The notes under the pieces are model-generated. The model worked only from the letters and a program-made list of their open reading frames with translations. It did not search any database and was not told the origin of the DNA. From CBDCNP01 sp965222425 (GTDB taxonomy: Bacteria > Acidobacteriota > Vicinamibacteria > Marinacidobacterales > DATDRI01): DNA of 64,000 bases. Each line of letters starts with the position of its first letter. The stretch's first letter is position 1. A program made the translations under genes and the position numbers. Below are positions 28,356 through 37,160 of this stretch, piece after piece. Where the stretch lies: the NCBI GenBank assembly GCA_965222425.1, contig CBDCTW010000023.1:1-64000 (forward strand), in the 5' to 3' direction.

Positions 28356-28862
28356 GTGGGATTGTTTGGAAAATCTGAGCCCGAGGAGCCTAAGTCGGCA
28401 ACCGGCCCTCGAAGTTCTTCAACGCGAAACGAGACTTCGCCTATCGCGGCGCCTACGCTCATCGGCGCGGAAACGGTCATTACCGGCGAGCTCAATACGA
28501 GCGAGACCGTCCAAATCGAGGGGCGTGTGGAAGGCAAAATCAAGAGCAGCGGCTTGGTCGTGATCGGCGAAGCCGGTTTCGTGAAAGCGCAGATAGAAGC
28601 GGACAACGTCTCCATCCGCGGAACACTGGAAGGCGATTGCACGGCGAAGAACAGAATCGAGATCACCCGCACCGGCAAGATTCTTGGGAATCTTCGCGCT
28701 CCGCGCATTGCCGTAGCCGAAGGAGCCATCTTTCGCGGAGCCAGTCGGATGACGGTCAACGAGAAGCGTTCGGGTCCAAAGAAACGCACGACGCGAGGGT
28801 CTTCGCCAGAATCCGCGGTGGCGTCGGCTCCCAGTTCCACGGCGAAGACCGGCGGAAGCTAG
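28356..28862 (+). CDS. Bactofilin (polymer-forming cytoskeletal protein)
   Basis: Bactofilins polymerise into cytoskeletal filaments that position envelope enzymes. A disordered N-terminus (residues 1-33) leads into the beta-helical core made of G-x-[ILV]-x-[GA] repeats (GAETVITGELNTSETVQIEGRV, broken here by turns; KIKSSGLVVIGEAG; VSIRGTLEGDC; KILGNLRAPRIAVAEGA), then a basic disordered tail. 168 residues. GTG start with AGGAGG seven bases upstream. The stop is followed within ~4 bases by an alanine dehydrogenase remnant, so the immediate downstream context is rearranged. Confidence 0.88.
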   Translation: MGLFGKSEPEEPKSATGPRSSSTRNETSPIAAPTLIGAETVITGELNTSETVQIEGRVEGKIKSSGLVVIGEAGFVKAQIEADNVSIRGTLEGDCTAKNRIEITRTGKILGNLRAPRIAVAEGAIFRGASRMTVNEKRSGPKKRTTRGSSPESAVASAPSSTAKTGGS

Positions 28863-28865
28863 TGT

Positions 28866-29538
28866 CGCCTGACAGAGAAGAACCAGGGTGGAGCAGGAAT
28901 ACTCCTGGGTGGTGTCCCGGGAGTTGCGCCCGCCCATGTGGTCATCATCGGGGGCGGAGTCGTGGAAGTCAACGCGGCGAAGATGGCGCTAGGAATGGGT
29001 GCGCGTGTCACCGTCATCGAAAAGAGCCATTCCAAGATGCAGTACCTCGATGACCTTTTCGCCAGCTTAATCACGACTTTGATGTCGAACCCGCTCACGA
29101 TTCTCGAATCACTTCGCACGGCCGACCTCGTCGTGGGAGGCGTGCTCATCCCTGGTGCGTCGGCACCCAAGTTGGTAACCCGGGACATGGTTCGCCAAAT
29201 GAAACACGGATCGGTGATCGTGGACGTCGCCGTCGATCAAGGCGGGTGCATCGAGACCACCCATTCCACCACGCATAGCGACCCCACCTACGTCGTCGAC
29301 GAAGTCCTCCACTACTGCGTGACTAACATGCCGGGAGCGGTACCCCGTACCTCTACGTTGCCTTGACGAACCTCACACTTCCCTACGCCCTGCGAATCGC
29401 TCAGGACGGCTTCTCGGCGCAGTGAAAGCAGACCCGACACTCCGCAAAGGTGTCAACGTTTACCAGGGCCAGGTGACATGCGAACCGGTCGCGACCTCCC
29501 AGGGCCGTCCCTTCACCGATCTCGTAAACCTGTTATGA
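28866..29538 (+). pseudogene. ald: Alanine dehydrogenase remnant: 5' half missing, two frameshifts
   Basis: C-terminal half of L-alanine dehydrogenase (NAD-dependent alanine to pyruvate and ammonia). Homology begins abruptly (LTEKNQGGAGILLGGVPG) and runs through the NAD-binding Rossmann core (VVIIGGGVVEVNAAKMALG), ADLVVGGVLIPGA, VDVAVDQGGCIETTHSTTHS and NMPGAVPRTST. Near 29358 one base is missing (family continues A-L-T-N-L-T-L-P-Y-A), and near 29421 another. The final segment KADPTLRKGVNVYQG ends at TGA 29536-29538. About the first 150 residues, which include the catalytic His region, are absent. Clearly non-functional. Confidence 0.8.
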
Positions 29539-29559
29539 ATTAGAGCTCGCGCCCCCGCC

Positions 29560-30399
29560 GTGACATTGCCCTGGAGACTCTTGCTCGATCCGCCTCGTGA
29601 TGGGGCGATGAACATGGCTGTCGATGAGGCGCTTTTTCTTTCTGCGATCGGTGGCCAGGCGCCGCCCACGGTTCGCTTGTACTCTTGGTCTCGCCCCACA
29701 CTGTCCATCGGCTTCCGGCAAAATCTTGAAGAGACTTGCGACCTCGAAGGGTGTCGGAGGCTAAGGATCGAAACTGTCCGGCGTCTGAGCGGAGGAAGAG
29801 CGGTGTTTCATGATCGGGAGCTCACTTATTGCGTCACCGCCGGTGCGGAAGGACCTTTTCGAGGGATTTCGGTGCGAAGCGTCTACCGGTGGGTTAGTCG
29901 CGTGCTACACCGATGCCTCGAGAGGAACGGAGTTCCAGTGGACCCGCTCCCCTCTTCGTCAAAGCACTCATCTGCTGCTCAGTCGGTAAACGACGCGCTT
30001 CCGTGTTTCGCCGTTCCCACGGGTCACGAGCTTACCTCGGGAGGGCGCAAGCTGGTCGGGAGTGCCCAGAAGTGGAGCTCCCGAGGCTTCATGCAGCACG
30101 GATCGATCCTTTTGGGTCTCGATCGAGCACTCTGGTCCAAGGTGGTCGGCCCCGGACTCGCAAATGAACTGCAGGCGCTGGGAATCAACGAGCTCGTTGA
30201 ACGTCCTCTTTCCGCGTCGGAGTTGATGAAGAAGCTAGCGACTGAGTTCGAGCAAGCAATGGGAGAACCGGCCACCGGGCACGACCTCTCGGTCTTCGAG
30301 ATGGAGACCGCGCAGCGCCTGGCTGAGAGCAAGTACTCGTCTCGCAATTGGAATGTGTCCCGGCAGGATGTTGGCAGGCGAGAAGGGGTTCTTCCCTAG
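29560..30399 (+). CDS. Lipoate-protein ligase A-family protein
   Basis: BPL/LplA/LipB-fold protein of 279 residues that attaches or transfers lipoyl or octanoyl groups. It has the family start (LLDPPRDGAMNMAVDEAL), the RRLSGGRAVFHD substrate loop, and GRKLVGSAQ with the catalytic-type Lys, then QHGSILL. It could be an LplA-like ligase or a LipM-type octanoyltransferase; the Cys that marks LipM is not obvious, so the reaction is left open. GTG start at 29560. Downstream is the heat-shock promoter region. Confidence 0.8.
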   Translation: MTLPWRLLLDPPRDGAMNMAVDEALFLSAIGGQAPPTVRLYSWSRPTLSIGFRQNLEETCDLEGCRRLRIETVRRLSGGRAVFHDRELTYCVTAGAEGPFRGISVRSVYRWVSRVLHRCLERNGVPVDPLPSSSKHSSAAQSVNDALPCFAVPTGHELTSGGRKLVGSAQKWSSRGFMQHGSILLGLDRALWSKVVGPGLANELQALGINELVERPLSASELMKKLATEFEQAMGEPATGHDLSVFEMETAQRLAESKYSSRNWNVSRQDVGRREGVLP

Positions 30400-30493
30400 C
30401 AGCTGGTATGCTATCCTTAAATGCTGGTTCCATCATATTTGCAGTTCGACCTGTTGATCTGTGCGCGCCTGTCGCGGCGAAGTGGCGATTTTC

Positions 30494-30522
30494 TTGACAA
30501 CTCCGGAGATATTTGCTAGATA
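30494..30522 (+). promoter_or_regulatory. Sigma-70 promoter of the hrcA-grpE-dnaK-dnaJ operon
   Basis: Perfect -35 TTGACA (30494-30499), 17-base spacer, good -10 TAGATA (30517-30522). The predicted start of transcription (~30528) coincides with the first base of the CIRCE operator, so HrcA binding would block initiation. The rest of the 158-base gap upstream shows nothing further. Confidence 0.85.
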
Positions 30523-30527
30523 AGGAC

Positions 30528-30554
30528 TTAGCACTCTTGAGCCGAGAGTGCTAA
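30528..30554 (+). promoter_or_regulatory. CIRCE operator (HrcA binding site)
   Basis: TTAGCACTC, nine-base spacer, GAGTGCTAA: a perfect match to the CIRCE consensus with full dyad symmetry. It sits immediately upstream of hrcA, giving heat-relieved autorepression of hrcA and the downstream chaperone genes. Confidence 0.97.
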
Positions 30555-30578
30555 GATTTGGACTTCCGAGCGAAAAGT

Positions 30579-31649
30579 ATGAAAAGACCAGTTTTGGATG
30601 CGCGGACGCAGGATATCCTTCGGCAGGCGGTGCATACGTTTATCGCCTTCGGTGACCCCGTGGGCTCCCGAACGCTGGCGGAAGTGAACCCCCTAGGTCT
30701 CTCTCCGGCCACGATTCGCAACGTCATGGCCGACCTAGAAGAGCTCGGTTATCTGTTCCAGCCGCACACCTCGGCGGGACGAGTACCGACCGATAAGGGA
30801 TATCGTTTTTACGTCACCACGGTCATGAAGGGCAGCGGGCTGTCCCCGGTCGAGCGAGACATGATTGGGAGCAGTCTCAAACAATCCGGGGGTAACTTTG
30901 GGTCGCTCATGCAAGAGACGTCTCACCTTCTGGCAAGCATGACCGACATGGTGAGCTTCGTCATTGGCCCCGACATCCAGCAAAGTACTTTGCGGCACGT
31001 GGACTTCGTCAGGCTAGCCCCCCGCCGACTTCTCGTCGTGGTGGTTTCGGAAACGGGGCAGGTTGTAAACCGGGTGGTCGAGCTGACGGAAGAGTTCACC
31101 GGTGCGGAACTGGAACGGTGCGCTCGGTATTTGAACACCGAGTTCCGGGGCTTTACACTCGCGGAGGCGAGAGAAACGTTGCTCTTGAAATTGAGAGAGG
31201 AACAAGCCCTTTACGATCGTGTCGTCAAGAACGCCTTGACCTTGGGCCAGGTGGCTTTTGCTGAAAACGCGCCTGCGTCCGATGTGTACCTCGAAGGTAC
31301 CTCGCGGATGCTGGCAAAACCCGAGTTCAGTAGCAACATCGAGCGCGCGCAGCAACTTTTCGCCACGCTCGAGGAGAAGAACCGCGTCCTAGAGATCCTC
31401 ACCGCTTGTTTGGAGGGCAGCGACCTCCAGATCATTATCGGCTCGGAAGCGCCGGTTCCAGACCTCGAGGGCATCTCGCTGATTGCCGCCAGCTATCGGT
31501 ATCAGGATCGAGAGTTGGGCTCGGTCGGAATCATGGGGCCGACCCGGATGGAGTACGCAAAGTTCATCTCGGTCGTCGATTACATCGCCCGCTCGTTGTC
31601 GGATACCATTAGCCACAGTGGGGGCGTCCAATTCACGGAGTTGCCATGA
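30579..31649 (+). CDS. hrcA: Heat-inducible transcription repressor HrcA
   Basis: Represses chaperone operons through CIRCE and is titrated by GroEL/DnaK clients. The N-terminal winged helix includes FGDPVGSRTLAE, LSPATIRNVMADLEELGYL and HTSAGRVPTDKGYRFYV; GAF-like and insertion domains follow. 356 residues from Met 30579, chosen because family homology (KRPVLDARTQDIL) starts there; a TTG at 30558 is in frame. First gene of the chaperone operon. Intact. Confidence 0.94.
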   Translation: MKRPVLDARTQDILRQAVHTFIAFGDPVGSRTLAEVNPLGLSPATIRNVMADLEELGYLFQPHTSAGRVPTDKGYRFYVTTVMKGSGLSPVERDMIGSSLKQSGGNFGSLMQETSHLLASMTDMVSFVIGPDIQQSTLRHVDFVRLAPRRLLVVVVSETGQVVNRVVELTEEFTGAELERCARYLNTEFRGFTLAEARETLLLKLREEQALYDRVVKNALTLGQVAFAENAPASDVYLEGTSRMLAKPEFSSNIERAQQLFATLEEKNRVLEILTACLEGSDLQIIIGSEAPVPDLEGISLIAASYRYQDRELGSVGIMGPTRMEYAKFISVVDYIARSLSDTISHSGGVQFTELP

Positions 31650-31695
31650 ACCAGCTTAGTCAGGCGCCCCCAAACCATGGGGTTGCCATGAACCA
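31640..31695 (+). repeat. 14-base direct repeat flanking a short insert between hrcA and grpE
   Basis: GTTGCCATGAACCA occurs at 31640-31653 (spanning the hrcA stop) and again at 31682-31695 (up to the grpE ATG). The 28 bases between include CAGGCGCCCCCAAA, similar to the ends of the palindromic repeat family. Confidence 0.6.
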
Positions 31696-32426
31696 TGAGT
31701 AAGCGCAAGAAAACGATACCGGTGACAGACGAGGGCGATGCCACGGCGACGGAACATACCGACTCCCCTCAGCCCGCGGAACTCGCTGAAGAAGAGTACG
31801 GCCTGGCAGCAGTGGAGCCCGCAGAAGCCGGGCAAGAAGAGACAGGTCTAGTCGAGCCAGCGGAACCTTCCGCGCCTACCGCAGAAGACGCTAGGGTCGA
31901 CAAACTCCAGCAAGAGCTCCAGGAGACCCAAGATCTCCTTCGGCGCAAACACGCGGAGTTCGACAACTATCGGAAGCGCATCGAACGAGAGCAGAAGGAG
32001 TTCGTTTATTACGCCACGTCGGAGTTAGTTCTCGAGATCTTGCCGGTACTGGATAACCTGGAGCGGGCTTTGGGAACGACGCGGGGAGACGAGTCCGACT
32101 CCGAAAAACAGATTCGGGAAGGAGTTGCGATCATCTATCGCCAGTTCGGTGACGTCTTGAAAAAGGCTGGCCTACGAGAAGTGAACGCTCTAGGCGAGGA
32201 TTTTGATCCCCACGTACATGAAGCGGTGGCGCGCGTCGAAACGGCCAAGCACCATGAAGGCGAGATCCTAGATGTTCTTCAAAAGGGTTACCTTCTTAGG
32301 GAGCGCTTGTTGAGACCGGCGATGGTCAGAGTCGGCCATAACCCCTCGGTCAACGAAGAAAATAATGACACCGCGTCGCCCGAGGAAGTTCGGGCTGGCG
32401 ATGAAAGTTCGGAGTCTGATGCCTAA
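31695..32426 (+). CDS. grpE: Nucleotide exchange factor GrpE
   Basis: Releases ADP from DnaK. 243 residues: an acidic low-complexity N-terminal ~70 residues, a long coiled coil (KLQQELQETQDLLRRKHAEF, then DNYRKRIEREQKE), the four-helix region (ILPVLDNLERAL) and the C-terminal beta wing (LGEDFDPHVHEAV, GYLLRERLLRPAMVRV). The unusually long acidic head and an acidic C-terminal tail are notable. Second gene in the CIRCE operon. Intact. Confidence 0.94.
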   Translation: MSKRKKTIPVTDEGDATATEHTDSPQPAELAEEEYGLAAVEPAEAGQEETGLVEPAEPSAPTAEDARVDKLQQELQETQDLLRRKHAEFDNYRKRIEREQKEFVYYATSELVLEILPVLDNLERALGTTRGDESDSEKQIREGVAIIYRQFGDVLKKAGLREVNALGEDFDPHVHEAVARVETAKHHEGEILDVLQKGYLLRERLLRPAMVRVGHNPSVNEENNDTASPEEVRAGDESSESDA

Positions 32427-32512
32427 CATAGTGGACCCGGAATCATCGAGGGCATCCGTCTCGGGTTCCAAAGCGGATCGCCGAAGAAGCCAAAAACAAG
32501 GGAGCTAAAGCA

Positions 32513-34318
32513 TTGGGCAAGCTGGTGGGAATCGATCTCGGCACGACAAACTCCTGCATTGTCGTGATGGAAGGCGGAACCGCACAAGTCATCCCCAACC
32601 AAGAGGGTGCGAGGACAACTCCTTCCATCGTGGCCTTTACCAATAAGGGCGAGCGGCTAGTGGGACAGATCGCCAAGCGGCAGGCACTGACCAATCCCCA
32701 AAACACCGTCCACGGCGTCAAGAGGTTGATCGGACGGCGTTTCGACTCTCCAGAGATCGAGGGCGCCAGGAACATTCTCCCCTACGAGATGGTCCAGTCT
32801 GCCAACGGAGACGCCCACATCAAGATCCACGATAAGGTCTATAGCCCTCCCGAGCTTTCGGCCATCATCCTTCAGAAGCTGAAGGCGGCGGCGGAAGACT
32901 ATCTCGGTGAGCCGGTGAAAGATGCCATCATCACCGCTCCCGCGTACTTCAACGATGCGCAGCGACAGGCTACCAAGGATGCCGGAGCCATCGCGGGACT
33001 GAAGGTGCTGCGTATCTTGAACGAGCCCACCGCCGCTGCCCTAGCCTATGGAGCTCAACAAACGCAGGCCGTTAAGATCGCGGTGTACGACCTCGGTGGA
33101 GGCACTTTCGACATCTCGATCCTGGAGCTCCAAGACGGGGTTTACCAGATACTCGCCACCGGTGGCGACACTTATCTGGGGGGGGAGGACATCGATCAGC
33201 TCATCATCAATTGGCTCGTTGAAGAGTTCAAGAAGGAGACCGAGACCGAGATCGATCTCACCGGGGATCGCATGGCACTCCAGAGGCTCAAGGAAGCGGC
33301 GGAGAAGGCCAAGTGCGAGCTCTCCACGTCCACTCAGTCGGAGATCGTTCTTCCCTTTGTCTCCGCAAACCAGTCCGGCTCCAAACATCTCAACACCGTC
33401 CTCACGCGAGCAAAGTTCGAGGAAATGATCCATCCTTTGCTGGAGCGGACTGTCGAGCCGTGCATGGCCGCCTTGAAGGACGCCGGCCTCACCAAGGACG
33501 ACATCGACGATGTCGTCGTGGTTGGGGGCCAGACCCGTACGCCCAAGGTCGTCGAGGTCGTGCGGCGAGTCTTTGGCCGCGAGCCCAACCGGAGCGTGAA
33601 CCCGGACGAAGTCGTGTCGATCGGCGCCGCGATCCAGACCGGCATCCTTTCCGGAGATGTCACCGACCTAGTTCTGCTCGACGTCACGCCGCACACGCTC
33701 GGTATCGAGACCAAGGACGGGACGTTTACTCCCCTCATCGATCGTCAAGCCACCATTCCCACCAAGAAGAGCCGAATCTTCACGACCGTCACCGATAACC
33801 AGACTAAAGTCGAGGTTCACGTCCTGCAGGGCGAGAACGAGCAAGCCGCCTACAACTCTTCACTGGGCCGGTTCCAACTGACCGACATCGCGCCCGCCCC
33901 GAAGGGGGTCCCCCAAATCGAAGTATCCTTCGAAATCGACGTGAACGGCATCGTCCAAGTGACCGCGCTCGACCAGGCTACCGGCTGGCACCAGAACATC
34001 GTGACCCGAGCCGTGAGCGGTCTCTCCGAGGCCGAAGTGAACCGCCTGCGCACGGAGACCGTGACACGCAAAGAAGACCTAGAAACCGAGAAAGAACATG
34101 AGAAAGTCGCAGTCCAACTGCAAGGGCTACTGGAGACCACCAAGAAAAGCTTCGAAGACTGCGGCGACAAATTGACCGAAGAAGAGAAGACCAAGGCGAG
34201 TGATACCTTGGCGGGCGCAGAACAGAAAAAGGACGGGAGTATCGAAGAGCTAAAGTCGGCTTTGGCCGAGTTGGACTCTGCCGCCAGGGCTTTGCAGCAA
34301 GCAATGCTCGGAGGTTAA
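32513..34318 (+). CDS. dnaK: Chaperone DnaK (Hsp70)
   Basis: ATP-dependent chaperone. All three Hsp70 signatures are present: GIDLGTTNSC, VYDLGGGTFDISIL and VVVVGGQTRTPKVVEVV. The substrate-binding domain begins at LLDVTPHTLGIE. At 601 residues it is shorter than most DnaKs (~630-640) because the disordered acidic tail is missing; the lid ends ALQQAMLGG. TTG start, supported by homology beginning at the next residues (GKLVGIDLG). Follows grpE by 86 bases and precedes dnaJ by 24. Confidence 0.96.
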   Translation: MGKLVGIDLGTTNSCIVVMEGGTAQVIPNQEGARTTPSIVAFTNKGERLVGQIAKRQALTNPQNTVHGVKRLIGRRFDSPEIEGARNILPYEMVQSANGDAHIKIHDKVYSPPELSAIILQKLKAAAEDYLGEPVKDAIITAPAYFNDAQRQATKDAGAIAGLKVLRILNEPTAAALAYGAQQTQAVKIAVYDLGGGTFDISILELQDGVYQILATGGDTYLGGEDIDQLIINWLVEEFKKETETEIDLTGDRMALQRLKEAAEKAKCELSTSTQSEIVLPFVSANQSGSKHLNTVLTRAKFEEMIHPLLERTVEPCMAALKDAGLTKDDIDDVVVVGGQTRTPKVVEVVRRVFGREPNRSVNPDEVVSIGAAIQTGILSGDVTDLVLLDVTPHTLGIETKDGTFTPLIDRQATIPTKKSRIFTTVTDNQTKVEVHVLQGENEQAAYNSSLGRFQLTDIAPAPKGVPQIEVSFEIDVNGIVQVTALDQATGWHQNIVTRAVSGLSEAEVNRLRTETVTRKEDLETEKEHEKVAVQLQGLLETTKKSFEDCGDKLTEEEKTKASDTLAGAEQKKDGSIEELKSALAELDSAARALQQAMLGG

Positions 34319-34342
34319 CGGAACAACAAGAGGAGACAACGA

Positions 34343-35482
34343 TTGGTCGGCGTAAGCCAGCGAGATTACTACGACATTCTAGGCGTCGGTAAATCAGCAA
34401 GTCAACAGCAGATCAAGAGCGCCTACCGAAAGCTCGCCGTCAAGCTTCACCCAGACAAAAATCCAGGGGACGAGAACGCCGAGGATGTTTTCAAGGAAGC
34501 CGCGGAAGCCTACAGCATCCTCCGAGACCCCGACAAACGAGCCGCGTACGACCAGTACGGCCGCGCCGGTCTCAAAGGCGGTCCCTCGGTCAATCGGGAT
34601 ATCTTTCGCGAGTTCTCGGACATTTTCGGCGGAAGCATTTTCGAAGATCTGTTCGGCTTCGGCGACATATTCGGCGGCGGGCGGTCGAGAGGCTCTGTCC
34701 AACGCGGGGCAGATTTCCGCTACGATCTGGAGATCGCCTTCGAAGAAGCGGTCAAAGGAACCGAGACACGGATTCGGATCCCGAGTACCCAAACCTGTTC
34801 CAACTGCCGTGGTTCGGGCTCGGCGCCTGGAACCAAGAAGTCTTTTTGCTCCACTTGCAGAGGTCGCGGACATGTTCGCTACCAACAAGGATTCCTGGTC
34901 GTCTCGCGTGCCTGCGGCAGGTGTCATGGCACCGGACAAGTCATCCCCACGCCTTGTCCAGAGTGCTCTGGGAGCGGCCAGGTTGCACGGGAACGGGAGC
35001 TCTCCATCAAAATACCCGCCGGAGTCGACACCGGGTCGCGGCTTCGCCTAACCGACGAGGGCGAAGCCGGCGCGGGCGGCGGACCACCTGGAGATCTCTA
35101 CGTCTTTCTTAAAGTAGAAGATCATCCCTTCTTTGGGCGTCGCGAGGACGACATTTTTTGCGAGGTTCCCATCAGCTTTACCCAAGCCGCCTTGGGCGAT
35201 CAGATCGAAGTTCCGACCATCGATGGCAAAGAGCGGATCACCGTTCCCGAGGGCACGCAGACCGGCACGATTTTCAAGCTCAAAGGAAAAGGCGTTCCGC
35301 GACTTCGTGGGCACGGCCGGGGACACCAGCTGGTTGCACTCAACGTGGTCACGCCGAGCAAGCTGAGTGAGGAACAACGCAAAGTGCTCAGGCAACTTGG
35401 AGAGCTGACGCCTCCCCTCTCTCCAACCCACCGTGGAGACGGCAAGGAAAGGGGCTTCCTCGACAAGCTATTCGGATCGTAG
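34343..35482 (+). CDS. dnaJ: Chaperone DnaJ (Hsp40)
   Basis: DnaK co-chaperone, full type I layout. J domain (residues ~6-70) with the LHPDKN loop; G/F-rich region (FGGSIFEDLFGFGDIFGGG); four zinc-binding C-x2-C-x-G-x-G motifs (CSNCRGSG, CSTCRGRG, CGRCHGTG, CPECSGSG); C-terminal peptide-binding domains. 379 residues. TTG start at 34343 with AGGAGA upstream. Last of the classic chaperone genes; prmA follows after a hairpin. Intact. Confidence 0.96.
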   Translation: MVGVSQRDYYDILGVGKSASQQQIKSAYRKLAVKLHPDKNPGDENAEDVFKEAAEAYSILRDPDKRAAYDQYGRAGLKGGPSVNRDIFREFSDIFGGSIFEDLFGFGDIFGGGRSRGSVQRGADFRYDLEIAFEEAVKGTETRIRIPSTQTCSNCRGSGSAPGTKKSFCSTCRGRGHVRYQQGFLVVSRACGRCHGTGQVIPTPCPECSGSGQVARERELSIKIPAGVDTGSRLRLTDEGEAGAGGGPPGDLYVFLKVEDHPFFGRREDDIFCEVPISFTQAALGDQIEVPTIDGKERITVPEGTQTGTIFKLKGKGVPRLRGHGRGHQLVALNVVTPSKLSEEQRKVLRQLGELTPPLSPTHRGDGKERGFLDKLFGS

Positions 35483-35502
35483 ACTCATCGGTGGGAGCGT
35501 TC

Positions 35503-35520
35503 GCCGGCCATGAGGCCGGC
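35503..35520 (+). terminator. GC hairpin after dnaJ
   Basis: Perfect 7-bp stem GCCGGCC/GGCCGGC with tetraloop ATGA between dnaJ and prmA. No T-tract, so it may be an attenuating or stabilising hairpin rather than a full terminator. Confidence 0.4.
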
Positions 35521-35540
35521 CCGCCGCCCAACCTTGACCA

Positions 35541-36386
35541 ATGCCGGGACCCCAGCGAAGCTACCCTAGCCTTCTCTTCAGGGGACCCAGTGAGGACATC
35601 GACGCCGCCATCTGCACACTCTTCGAAGAAGGCTGCATAGGTACGGAGACGGTCGCGGGCTCCTCGCTTGAACACGCGTTTTTCCTCCCCGGCACAGATC
35701 TTGGGCCCCTTAGCGAGAGACTGGCACAGGACCTCCCTCGCCTTCGCATAGGCCCGATCGTCGCCGTCGCCGAACAGGACTGGCTCGAGCGCTGGCGGAA
35801 AGGTCTGTCGGGTCTTGCACTGGGTGAGCGGTTCTACGTCTCACCGTCTTGGCAAACGCCTCCAAAGACCGGACGCTTCGTCCTTCGTATCGACCCCGAG
35901 CAAGCGTTCGGTACGGGAAGTCACGACACGACTCGGGTCTGTCTAGAATTCATAGAAAAATGCGCCGCACCGGGAATGAGAGTCATTGATGCAGGAACCG
36001 GAACCGGAATTCTGGCGATGGCGGCGGCCGCCGTAGGCTGCGAGTCGGTGCTCGGCATCGAAATTGATCCAGTGGCGGCGGCGTGTGCGCGCGAGAACGT
36101 GAGTCGCAACGGGCTGGATGGACGAGTTGAAGTCCTGACTTGTAGCCTTTCTGATGCTCGTCCGGGTGGAGCGGATCTCGTCATCGCCAACCTCAGTCTT
36201 TCAATATTGGTTCGGCACCTAAGAAGACTAACCACGTGGGTCGTACCTCGCGGCGCACTCATCCTATCGGGCGTCCTTGTCTCCGAAGTCGAAGGGCTAA
36301 TGAAGAGATTACCTTCCCACATGGAGCCGGTTCGCTATTACACGGCCGGCGAATGGGCCACTCTGCTCGCTCGCTCGACGCGTTGA
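35541..36386 (+). CDS. prmA: Ribosomal protein L11 methyltransferase
   Basis: SAM-dependent trimethylation of ribosomal protein L11. An N-terminal substrate-recognition domain is followed by the linker RIDPEQAFGTGSHDTTR (family hallmark), SAM motif VIDAGTGTGILAMAAA, ALGIEID-like VLGIEIDPVAA, and the N-P-P-[FY]-type loop replaced by VIANLSLSIL. 281 residues. Directly downstream of dnaJ, a common arrangement. The stop overlaps the rsmE start (TGATG), implying coupling. Confidence 0.92.
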   Translation: MPGPQRSYPSLLFRGPSEDIDAAICTLFEEGCIGTETVAGSSLEHAFFLPGTDLGPLSERLAQDLPRLRIGPIVAVAEQDWLERWRKGLSGLALGERFYVSPSWQTPPKTGRFVLRIDPEQAFGTGSHDTTRVCLEFIEKCAAPGMRVIDAGTGTGILAMAAAAVGCESVLGIEIDPVAAACARENVSRNGLDGRVEVLTCSLSDARPGGADLVIANLSLSILVRHLRRLTTWVVPRGALILSGVLVSEVEGLMKRLPSHMEPVRYYTAGEWATLLARSTR

Positions 36387-37093
36387 TGCGCGAACGGCGC
36401 TTTCTCATTCCCGATATTCCAACCGAGGGCGAAGTGGTGATCGCTGGTACCGAGGCGCACCATTTGCTACACGTACTTCGCCTGCGCCCAGACGACGAAG
36501 TAGTTATCTTCGATGGGCGAGGCAAGGAATTTCGAGCCGTCCTGACGCGTTGCGATAAAACCACTGCGGCGGCAAAGCTACTCGATCTCGTCGCCACCCG
36601 AGAATCCCCTCTCGAGCTCACCGTGGCAGTCGCCGTGCCGAAGATGGACAGCATGGCTCGGATCGTCCAAAAGCTCACCGAGCTGGGTGTTCAGCGTGTC
36701 GTTCCGCTCCTCACTAATCGCACCGCTGCTTCCGCTCGCCGCGCGGCGGGACAGCTAGCCCGCTGGCGCCGAATCGCCGAGGAAGCATGTAAGCAATCGG
36801 GGCGCGGAATCGTTCCGCGAGTAGAAGAGCCAATTACTTTCGAAGATCTCATCAAAAATGAAGACCACTCGCGCCGACTTCTGTTCACGGTGGGCGGGCC
36901 GCCTCTCCGTGGTGAGCCCCACCCGTCATCTTGTCTGGTGGTCATCGGTCCGGAAGGCGGTTGGGCCGAAGAAGAGGTCGCCTACGCCGTGGCCAAAGGC
37001 TTCGAACCGGTCGGGCTTGGGCCCCGAACTCTCCGGACCGAGACCGCGGCCCTGGCGGCCACCGCGATCTTGGAGTGGCTGTCGCAGCCCTGA
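36386..37093 (+). CDS. rsmE: 16S rRNA (uracil1498-N3)-methyltransferase
   Basis: SPOUT-fold methyltransferase modifying U1498 of 16S rRNA. PUA-like N-terminal domain (HHLLHVLRLRPDDEV), then the knotted domain with KLTELGVQRVVPLLT, EEACKQSGR and the SAM knot VVIGPEGGWAEEEV...LGPRTLRTETA. 235 residues from ATG 36386, which overlaps the prmA stop; a longer frame inside prmA is a shadow. Intact. Confidence 0.94.
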   Translation: MRERRFLIPDIPTEGEVVIAGTEAHHLLHVLRLRPDDEVVIFDGRGKEFRAVLTRCDKTTAAAKLLDLVATRESPLELTVAVAVPKMDSMARIVQKLTELGVQRVVPLLTNRTAASARRAAGQLARWRRIAEEACKQSGRGIVPRVEEPITFEDLIKNEDHSRRLLFTVGGPPLRGEPHPSSCLVVIGPEGGWAEEEVAYAVAKGFEPVGLGPRTLRTETAALAATAILEWLSQP

Positions 37094-37122
37094 GTCTGGC
37101 CGGGATGGCCGGGACGGGGCCG

Positions 37123-37151
37123 TTAGAAAAATTTCCTGATGGTGCTATACT
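37123..37151 (+). promoter_or_regulatory. Candidate promoter for the Ser/Thr kinase gene
   Basis: -35-like TTAGAA (37123-37128), 17-base spacer, -10 TATACT (37146-37151) with an extended TGC just before it. The kinase ATG is 10 bases further, so the leader would be very short. Confidence 0.5.
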
Positions 37152-37160
37152 CCCGCGCGG

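Noticed and set aside
33041..33798. Long open frames on both strands inside dnaK
   Set aside because: They are codon-bias shadows of a fully intact dnaK and show no homology or start signals.
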